This document shows, one piece after another, positions 57,453 through 64,000 of a DNA stretch of 64,000 bases. Source of the DNA: Bacillota bacterium (GTDB lineage: Bacteria > Bacillota > Ch66); contig JABLXP010000005.1 of the NCBI GenBank assembly GCA_013178045.1, forward strand, positions 62,001 to 126,000, read 5' to 3'. Made by a program: the position numbers and the translations under genes. The notes beneath the pieces are model-generated. The model saw only the letters and a program-made list of their open reading frames with translations, ran no database searches and had not been told where the DNA came from. How positions within the stretch are numbered: the stretch's first letter is position 1; the number at the start of each line of letters is the position of its first letter.

Positions 57453-57564
57453 CTCCCTCACCTCCGTAATAATACAAGTGTTTCATGGTCATTCCCCTCT
57501 TGCTCGTTGGCGCTCGCGGCTTACTACGGGTTGTGCCGCGTCCAACGGCCCGGGGTTTGTCTGG

Positions 57565-59001
57565 TTATTTATCCGGCGTCCAGAAGGATGCGTAAGCCCG
57601 GTAAGTCATGTACAGGTCAATTTTACTGGCCAATTCCCACGGTGCATGCATCCCTAATAAGGCCGGCCCACAGTCAATTACATCCAGGCCGTAGTTGCCA
57701 ATAAAGGCGGCAATCGTCCCGCCACCCCCCTGGTCAATCTTCCCGAGTTCTCCTGTCTGCCAAACCACGCCATGGCGATTAAACAAGCGGCGTATTTCAT
57801 TGACATACGCGGCATCAGCTTCATTCGAGTTGGCTTTGCCCCCACTCCCGGTATACTTGGTTAGAACCACCCCGTAACCAATCCGTGCTGCATTCCGTTT
57901 GTCGTACACTCCCTCGAAGTTCGGATCGAGGCCAGCGTTGACATCTGCCGAAATAGCCTGACTGCTGCTTAAAGCTCGGCGGACCCAAATACTCTGGTCG
58001 GACTGGATGGTCGAGTAGACCAACTCGGCGATCAGGTTTTCGAAAAATCGCGATTGCATCCCGCTTTTACCGACACTGCCAATTTCCTCTTTGTCCATAA
58101 ACAGAGCAATCGCCGTCTGACGGGGTTGGCCTAATTCCAGAATTGCCTTCAGGGAAGCAAAAACGCAGATCCGGTCATCCTGCCCGTAGGCGGCAATCAG
58201 CCCCCGATCAAAACCCACATCCCGGGGCTTACCCGCGGGAACAGCTTCCAGTTCGGCACTGATGAAGTCTTCTTCTACCAGGCCATAATTCCTGTGCAGG
58301 GTCGCCAGGATCGCCAGTTTTACCTTCTCCTTCACGTCATCATCAGTGACGGGTATATTGCCAACGACGAGATTTAAAGTTTCCCCTTCTATTCCCTCAG
58401 ACATCTTTTTCTGCATCTGGTCCTTGGCCAGGTGCGGCAGCAGATCACTGATCAGGAACACTGGGTCAGTCGGGTTTTCGCCAATGACAATTTCACACTT
58501 ACTACCATCTCTTTTGTACACCACGCCATGTAGAGCCAAAGGTAATGATGTCCACTGGTATTTCTTAATTCCTCCGTAATAGTGCGTTTTGAAAAGCGCC
58601 AGTCCTTCGTCCTCATACAAGGGTTCCGGCTTCAGGTCTAAACGCGGGGAATCCAGGTGGGAACCCACCAGGCGAAAGCCCTGGGTAATGGGCTCGGTAC
58701 CTATCACCACCAGAGCGACCGCCTTTTCCCGCTGTTCCACGATCAGCTTGGTCCCGGGCATCAAAGGTTGCTGCCCGGCTCGATATTCTTCAAAGGGTAA
58801 AAACCCGTTTTCTCTGGCTAAGCAGATAATCTCTCTGACCGTTTCCCGCTCGGTTTTCGCCCGGTCAAGAAATTCTTTATAATCCTCGGCAAACTGGAAC
58901 ACAGTCTCGGTCGCCTGTCCTTCCACGGCTTCCCAGGCACATTTGCGTTTACGGCCCAACTGTTCTTCCAGTATCTTGCCTTTTGGTGTTTGCTTATCCA
59001 T
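57565..59001 (-). CDS. M18-family aminopeptidase
   Basis: A 478-residue zinc aminopeptidase (aspartyl aminopeptidase family). Metal ligands are expected in VGSHLDSPRLDLK (about residue 89), in MDKEEIGSVGKSGM (about 300) and in the C-terminal LLGMHAPWEL (about 455). ATG 59001 with GGGGAGGAG 8 bases upstream was chosen over the ORF start 24 codons earlier. Removes N-terminal amino acids from small peptides in the cytosol. It lies upstream of selD without overlap. Confidence 0.92.
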   Translation of the reverse strand: MDKQTPKGKILEEQLGRKRKCAWEAVEGQATETVFQFAEDYKEFLDRAKTERETVREIICLARENGFLPFEEYRAGQQPLMPGTKLIVEQREKAVALVVIGTEPITQGFRLVGSHLDSPRLDLKPEPLYEDEGLALFKTHYYGGIKKYQWTSLPLALHGVVYKRDGSKCEIVIGENPTDPVFLISDLLPHLAKDQMQKKMSEGIEGETLNLVVGNIPVTDDDVKEKVKLAILATLHRNYGLVEEDFISAELEAVPAGKPRDVGFDRGLIAAYGQDDRICVFASLKAILELGQPRQTAIALFMDKEEIGSVGKSGMQSRFFENLIAELVYSTIQSDQSIWVRRALSSSQAISADVNAGLDPNFEGVYDKRNAARIGYGVVLTKYTGSGGKANSNEADAAYVNEIRRLFNRHGVVWQTGELGKIDQGGGGTIAAFIGNYGLDVIDCGPALLGMHAPWELASKIDLYMTYRAYASFWTPDK

Positions 59002-59112
59002 AATAACACTCCTCCCCATCTTTGGTCTTCCTTCGGAGGTTAGTTTATCCAGCAGTATTATTTTCCATAACACTTATACATTTTAGCACCAAATCAAGAA
59101 TTTGCCAAGTCT

Positions 59113-59862
59113 TTAGCCGGTGCCGGGGAAGAACTGATGTAAGTAGAGATTACCCCGGGCAAACCACTCGATAAAGTATGGCGCCAGAACAGAATGATTG
59201 ATCGCTTCGCTTAGAGCGACACACGCCGGTTGGCCGACCAGCTGGCCAAGCGACATGAAAGAAAAGAAGGGAGCAACCAGTCCGAGGACCAGGGAAAGGG
59301 TGACGCCTTTAGACAAAACTCCCAGCCCAGCTCCCAGCAGGCGATCCAATCCCCCATGTGACCTACCATAAAAAACCAGGCCTACCACCCCACAGATGAG
59401 TTGAAAACCGCGAGCCACCACAAATACCAGCAACAAAAAAGCCACCCCCCTGACAATGGAAGAAGCGATCATTTGTGCAATGGCCTCAGCGATAGAAGCA
59501 GCCAGCCCGGCAGGTTGTAAAAACATTGTCCCCATCTGCTGGCGCAGCAACTCCTGATAAACAGCGGGGAGCGGCAAATCTCGGAGAACATTCAGCATTT
59601 GGTCTACTGGTGAAGGAGCCAGTTTTATTGAATATACCGGTGATGGCAGGCGTAAGTAATTAAGCAAGAAGCCGGCGATTTTAGCCGTCAGATGGAATTG
59701 TTTATCCAGGAATTCAGCCGCGCGCTGATAATAGATAAGAGCCACCGCCAGGGCAGCCAAATAGCTGATGATTCCAAGTAGGGATTTCGCTAAGCCACGC
59801 CGGTAGCCTTCGATTGCCCCCAGAGTCAGGAGCGCCAGGATCACCGCATCAACCCAATTCAC
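59113..59862 (-). CDS. CvpA-family membrane protein
   Basis: A 249-residue membrane protein with four to five helices (AVILALLTLGAIEGYRRGLA at the start, then VALIYY, AFLLLVFVVA and TLSLVLGLVAPFFSF). The DRLLGAGLGVLSK segment is typical of CvpA/YshB proteins, which are linked to septation or secretion. The GTG at 59862 has CGGGGGGAT before it and gives the conserved N-terminus (VNWVDAVI). Confidence 0.82.
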   Translation of the reverse strand: MNWVDAVILALLTLGAIEGYRRGLAKSLLGIISYLAALAVALIYYQRAAEFLDKQFHLTAKIAGFLLNYLRLPSPVYSIKLAPSPVDQMLNVLRDLPLPAVYQELLRQQMGTMFLQPAGLAASIAEAIAQMIASSIVRGVAFLLLVFVVARGFQLICGVVGLVFYGRSHGGLDRLLGAGLGVLSKGVTLSLVLGLVAPFFSFMSLGQLVGQPACVALSEAINHSVLAPYFIEWFARGNLYLHQFFPGTG

Positions 59863-59928
59863 ATTATCCCCCCGTTGCCTCAATTGTTCAAAAAATGAAT
59901 TTGACACATAGCCGGGGAAATCCTTCTC

Positions 59929-60264
59929 CTACTCATCCATCTGGTCTGTTTCTCTTGATATGCCTTGGCGAGTATCTGTGCCACCATGGTGCACACATTC
60001 ATTAAGTTCACCTGGATACTGTTCCTTGATTTCCCGCAGATAATTGTTAACCTGGCGTTCCAGTTCCTTAATCAGACAGGAAACAATATCACCCAGATCA
60101 TCCGCCCGGTCGATGGCGTCTTCCACATCATCTTTATGCGCCAGGGTGATCCGGTTAAGTTCATCAGCTGCTGCCACTAAATAACGGTAAGAACCAACCA
60201 GCGACGACAGCAATCCCGTCAATTCGGACACCACGCGATAATAATAATCCCTCCGTCCAACCAC
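59929..60264 (-). CDS. Small helical protein of unknown family
   Basis: A 111-residue hydrophilic, mainly helical protein: YYYRVVSELTGLLSSLVGSY, DDVEDAIDRADDLGDIVSCL, then a long helix to residue 85 and a disordered tail. The start is GTG with AAGGAGAG 7 bases upstream. No motif is recognised. It diverges from the small Cys-rich gene, sharing a 140-base regulatory region. Confidence 0.65.
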   Translation of the reverse strand: MVGRRDYYYRVVSELTGLLSSLVGSYRYLVAAADELNRITLAHKDDVEDAIDRADDLGDIVSCLIKELERQVNNYLREIKEQYPGELNECVHHGGTDTRQGISRETDQMDE

Positions 60265-60348
60265 GCTTTTTCTCTCCTTCGGGAAAGTATTCCCTTATTT
60301 ATACGCACTGGCCAACCATGATTAGACCATGGACAAGTTCTAAGAAAA

Positions 60349-60368
60349 AAATGTATAGTTATACATTT
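60349..60368. promoter_or_regulatory. Perfect palindromic operator in divergent promoter region
   Basis: AAATGTATA-GT-TATACATTT is a perfect 9-2-9 inverted repeat. It overlaps a possible plus-strand promoter, TGGACA (60330-60335) with 18 bases to TATAGT (60354-60359). It lies 36 bases before the small Cys-rich gene, as expected for a repressor site. The binding protein is unknown; the layout recalls NsrR- or ArgR-like operators. Confidence 0.6.
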
Positions 60369-60404
60369 TATGGACATACTAACAGCGAATGGAGGTGCTG
60401 GTAA

Positions 60405-60539
60405 ATGAATTGCGAGGTCTGTCACGCCAAAGACTTTTGCCACACGGATCCGGTAACCTGGGAATTTCGCAATGATGTCCACCGTTTCCTTGTTAATCGC
60501 GACCTGAAAAAATGTCAAAAAAATGGAGGCCCGAAATAG
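60405..60539 (+). CDS. Cysteine-rich 44-residue protein
   Basis: A short frame with a clear GGAGGTG site 7 bases upstream. The protein has Cys at 3, 6, 12 and 37 and His at 7 and 13 (MNCEVCHAKDFCHTD at the start), a C-x-x-C-H arrangement suited to zinc or iron binding. An intrinsic terminator follows and a palindromic operator precedes it, so it is a self-contained, regulated unit. Family unknown. Confidence 0.7.
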   Translation: MNCEVCHAKDFCHTDPVTWEFRNDVHRFLVNRDLKKCQKNGGPK

Positions 60540-60566
60540 CACCCACGTTTGAACCCACTTTCAACC

Positions 60567-60599
60567 AGGGGTTAGCTGAGATGACCCCTTATTTTTTTT
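60567..60599 (+). terminator. Terminator of the small Cys-rich gene
   Basis: AGGGGTTA (60567-60574) pairs with TGACCCCT (60582-60589), followed by TATTTTTTTT on the plus strand. Confidence 0.85.
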
Positions 60600-60618
60600 C
60601 TCCATAATGTGCCGGACC

Positions 60619-62301
60619 TCACCGGTCTCTTGTCAGGTCCTCCAACATGGAATGCGGGGCACGCCAGCGCCTGGCCCGACGTCCCGCCCGCAGTAAAAAC
60701 AGTCCCACCAGTCCAGTTATCCCAAAAGCAAGTTTTGCCTCATCCATCAGTTGATGAAGATAAAGTAAAATTGAAACGATTAGAAAAGCAGCAAAAATAA
60801 TACTCAAAGACAACCGGTCAAGCGCCCTGGAGTGGTTTTCAATCGCCTGGGTGAGTGAGCCACGGCTAACTTTCACGCGCACATCGCCGTTTTCCAATTT
60901 GTGCAGAACCCGCTGCCACAGACGGGGGAGTCCAACCGAAGCGGTGGCAAAATCCTGTACCTGCTCCCAAATGAAGCCGCTCAGCCCTTTAGTAGACCGA
61001 TCACCAGACAGATAATTGAGAAAAGGTTTCAGTTCTTCAACAAAATTGATCTTCGGGTTTAAGCCAATGCAGAGCCCGTACAAAGTCCCAGCCGCCCGAC
61101 CCAGGAACATATATTTGGCGGGAATCTGAAAAGGCTCAGAGTAGATAAACTCGCGGAATTCTTCGGCTAGCCCAACATAGTCATACTCACCCTCACTGGA
61201 CCGGCTGAAGAAATTATCCACAATCAGTTCAATCCCTTTGGCTAGAACATCCATGTCCGCGTGGGGGCGCAGAAACCCCAAGTTCCTCATGGCTTTGATC
61301 ATCATCCAGTTGTCACGCAGAGCCAATCCCCTGACCAACTGGCCCAGATTCTTTTTCATGTTTTCGGTGACACTGCCCACCATCCCGAAGTCAACAAAGG
61401 CCAGGTGGCCACTCGGTAAAACGAAAATATTTCCGGGATGAGGATCGGCGTGATAGAAACCATGCTCAAGGATCTGCTTTAAATACACCGCGATCAACTG
61501 GCGGGCAACCGCTTCCCGGTCAATCTCAGCCGCAACGAGGGCAGCATAATCGGTTACTTTCATACCCTGAATATATTCCATGGTTAAAACCCGGGCCGTA
61601 GTGTGTGACCAGTATACCCGGGGAATAACCACACCAGCATCAGGGCCAAAACTAGCGTTGATTCGTTCTGCATTGTGCCCTTCTTTAATGTAGTCTAGTT
61701 CATTAGTAATCGTCTGAGTAAATTCATCGTACAAGGCCTCCAGGTCAAAGTTTTTCGCCCAATCAGTCAGCATCCGCAGCAAGACGATAAACCACTTGAT
61801 TGACCGCAAATCACTGGCTATCAGGAATTCGATCCGCGGTCTGCGTACCTTGACCGCCACCAGTTCGCCGGTTGGCAGAGTGGCCCGATGAACCTGCCCG
61901 AGCGAAGCTGAAGCCACTGCCGTCTCCTCAAAATCAGTGAAGAGGATTTCCAGCGGTTGCCCCAAGTCAGATTCGACCGCGGCTTTAATGACCGGATAAG
62001 CAACAGCCGGCACTTCATCCTGGAGTTTCGCCAGTTCTTCGATAAACTCTCGTGGCAGTAAATCAACCCGGGTACTGAAAAACTGCCCCAGTTTAACGAG
62101 CAGTCCCCCCAGCGTAACCGCCGCTTCCCGAAAGCGAACCGCTATCTGACGATAAAAAAGTGAACGCTGACGCGGCGATCGCTGATGGGGAAGAAATTTT
62201 CCCTTGAGGTTATACCACCAGTAGTCCACCAGGAGCCGGAACAATAGCTTAAATACCACCCAGGATCGGCCGAGGCTGCTCACGTGCTGATTGACGCTCA
62301 T
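60619..62301 (-). CDS. ABC1/UbiB-family atypical kinase
   Basis: A 560-residue protein-kinase-like ATPase of the UbiB/AarF family. The family KxGQ motif is LVKLGQFFSTR (about 66-76), the nucleotide lysine is VAVKVRRP (about 148), and the catalytic/metal segments are HADPHPGNIF and FVDFGMVG. Two C-terminal membrane helices (IIFAAFLIVSILLYL, ITGLVGLFLLRAG) anchor it. In respiratory bacteria UbiB supports quinone synthesis; here it may act on menaquinone or other lipids. AGGAAG precedes the ATG. Confidence 0.92.
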   Translation of the reverse strand: MSVNQHVSSLGRSWVVFKLLFRLLVDYWWYNLKGKFLPHQRSPRQRSLFYRQIAVRFREAAVTLGGLLVKLGQFFSTRVDLLPREFIEELAKLQDEVPAVAYPVIKAAVESDLGQPLEILFTDFEETAVASASLGQVHRATLPTGELVAVKVRRPRIEFLIASDLRSIKWFIVLLRMLTDWAKNFDLEALYDEFTQTITNELDYIKEGHNAERINASFGPDAGVVIPRVYWSHTTARVLTMEYIQGMKVTDYAALVAAEIDREAVARQLIAVYLKQILEHGFYHADPHPGNIFVLPSGHLAFVDFGMVGSVTENMKKNLGQLVRGLALRDNWMMIKAMRNLGFLRPHADMDVLAKGIELIVDNFFSRSSEGEYDYVGLAEEFREFIYSEPFQIPAKYMFLGRAAGTLYGLCIGLNPKINFVEELKPFLNYLSGDRSTKGLSGFIWEQVQDFATASVGLPRLWQRVLHKLENGDVRVKVSRGSLTQAIENHSRALDRLSLSIIFAAFLIVSILLYLHQLMDEAKLAFGITGLVGLFLLRAGRRARRWRAPHSMLEDLTRDR

Positions 62302-64000
62302 TGTTTCTTCCTTTCCGGGCTAAATATTTCCAACGATTCAGTGCTTCCCCAATTGTATTTTTCGACGAGCTTAACAAAAACTTCCACTAATTCGGGATCA
62401 AAACAGCTGCCTGAACCTCGCTTAATTTCTTCAATCGCCTCCCAGCAGGACATCGCCGGTCGGTAGACGCGCTGGGTCGTCATCGCATCAAAGCTGTCTG
62501 CGACCCGCAGGATGCGGCTGCAAGTGGAATTTCCTGACCTTTTAAGCCTTCCGGGTAACCCGTCCCGTCAAAATTCTCGTGATGATAGCGAATGATGGGA
62601 TCAAGGGTCTGCAGCGAGGAGATCGGACGAATAATTTCCGCTCCCCAGACGGGATGCTGCTTCAGGATCGCCCACTCCTCTTCGGTGAGGACGCCAGGTT
62701 TGTTTAAAATATCCCGTCCGATTTCGATTTTTCCGATATCGTGGAGAAACGCGCCGTACTTTAAATGATTGATTTTTTCCGCCGTCCACCCCAGGGCCTG
62801 GGCCAGTTCTGTCGCGTAAATAACTGTCCGTTCCGAATGGCCATAGGTGTACCGGTCTTTGGCGTTGATCACACTGATCAACGTCCGAATTGAGGTCAGA
62901 AGGTTTTGCTCGGATTCATCAACTTCGTCCCGCAGTTCATCCAGCACCGAGAAATACAACTCAACCTTGTTCTTGCTGGCGTACTTGGCGCGATATAGGG
63001 CTTGATCCGCCAAGCGGATCAGTTCTTCTTTGTTCTTCGCCTGGAAAGGGAATAAGGCTACACCCAACGAGGCCGTCAGCCGTCCCTGTGGCTGAAGGCT
63101 GGCCCCGTAGAAAGGAAACCGCTCGATCCGCTGGCGAATATGCTCGGCTATCTCCAAGGCTACTTCCCGGGTTGCCCCTGGCAGGACAATGGCAAACTCT
63201 TCACCCCCGTACCGAGCGGCAAAACCCGGCTCGGGAACCTCCATCTTCAGTAGCCCTCCCATCTGCTTGAGGACCTCGTCCCCCTGCTGATGTCCAAAGG
63301 TATCGTTATAAAACTTAAAATAATCGATATCAAGCATAATCAGGCCAACAGAGCTCCGCTGCTCCCTGGCCCGTTGGATTTCCACATCAAGTTTTTCTTG
63401 AAAACTGCGGTGATTGTCCAGTTCAGTCAGGTCATCCTGGCTGGCCAGCAAGGACAGCTCCTGGCGCACCTCTTTTTCGATATTGGCCAACCCGCCCAGC
63501 AACCAGGAAAGAAGAAACATAATGGACAGATTGACAAGATCGACTTCCAGTTCCCGGTTGGGATAAACACCGTAAAACCCAACAAGATCTAAACTCACCA
63601 GGAAGATGGCGATAATTGAGGTCAGCCCCAAACCGAATCTCCGCCCGTGCTGTCCGGCGAAGATAATGATTGGCAGGAAAAACAGGACTTTAGCTCGACT
63701 GGCCGCCCCGCCTGTCTTTAAGACAATTATCGCAATCAGGCCCAACAAAATCATGCCAGTGAGGTAGGTAAGCCGATTGGGTCGATCCACCAGAATAGCC
63801 TGACCTAAGATCTTATGGCCAAAGTAGCCTAAGAATACGGTTAAAGCCCCAACTATTGCTAATGTAATGACAAACGCATATGGAATCGACGATAGATCGG
63901 CAAATTCTTTATACAACCAGCCTAGGATAGCCAGGGCCACAATAAGTGCCATCATCATAAAGCTAACTGTAATAAATTCCCGCAGTTTTTCCTGTCGCTT
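62298..64000 (-). pseudogene. GGDEF/HD-GYP signalling protein with frameshift, 5' end beyond window
   Basis: A c-di-GMP signalling protein: N-terminal membrane helices (about six, to residue 160), a GGDEF domain with RYGGEEFAIVLPG, and an HD-GYP domain with HDIGKIEIG and RYHHENFDGTGYPEGLKG. The frame breaks after QEIPLA: it continues to a stop at 62480, whereas a one-base shift near 62520 restores SRILRVADSFDAMTTQRVYRP and the rest of HD-GYP to 62298. The first frame is open to the window edge (KRQEKLREFITVSF precedes the first Met), so the start lies upstream. A sequencing error is possible. Confidence 0.85.

Noticed and set aside
60219-60542. 107-codon minus-strand ORF
   Set aside because: It runs antisense to the small Cys-rich gene and across the palindrome, with no ribosome-binding site.

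Overview
The window reads as chromosomal DNA of a moderately GC-rich, endospore-forming member of the Clostridia, close in gene content to the Peptococcaceae, Moorella and Thermincola type of anaerobe. The evidence is a LonC-type protease of spore formers, a SCIFF peptide with its radical SAM maturase, a selenocysteine-containing SelD, an RNA polymerase delta subunit, strong GGAGG ribosome-binding sites and the Firmicutes block rpsF-ssb-rpsR, DUF951, rplI, gdpP, DUF2232. No species can be named from the sequence alone. Almost every gene is on the minus strand, so the window is best read from 64000 down to 1.

Reading downward: 64000-57.5 kb holds a frameshifted GGDEF/HD-GYP protein, a UbiB-like kinase, a small cysteine-rich protein with a palindromic operator, a CvpA-family protein and an M18 aminopeptidase. 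57.5-55.8 kb is a selenium pair (selD with an in-frame UGA, and yedF). 55.8-44.4 kb is housekeeping: HEAT protein, MscS channel, DUF951, rpsF-ssb-rpsR, dedA on the plus strand, MazG-like, DUF2232, gdpP, rplI, lonC, dnaB. purA and a tRNA operon (Lys-Glu-Val-Asp-truncated Phe-Gly) with a clear promoter and terminator follow. Then come the SCIFF locus, an M23 endopeptidase, trxB, a secreted-type metalloprotease, a BON protein, murA, an HtrA protease and rlmH.

From about 32.5 to 30.1 kb there is an AT-rich, degraded island: IS66 and serine-recombinase remnants, a DUF3800 gene, a candidate structured RNA with a near-consensus promoter and its own terminator, and a truncated ABC-class ATPase. glnS (uncommon in Firmicutes), a PIN-domain toxin with only a stub of an antitoxin, and a complete Wadjet (Jet) anti-plasmid operon in the order jetD-jetA-jetB-jetC lie at 30-20 kb.

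From 18.8 to 8.4 kb four exported proteins are packed head to tail: an 1801-residue IPT/TIG-repeat protein, an exported protein of unknown family, an SLH-anchored protein and an M1 metallopeptidase with a C-terminal CARDB-like domain. They look like one cell-surface system that I cannot match to a described one. The last 8 kb is housekeeping again (argS, rpoE, pyrG, a FemAB-like protein, an unusual alr, sppA and a Yip1-like membrane protein cut by the window edge).

The best candidates for a poorly described system are the IPT/SLH/M1 surface locus and the candidate RNA convergent with the DUF3800 gene. The Wadjet operon is the clearest defence system but belongs to a known class.
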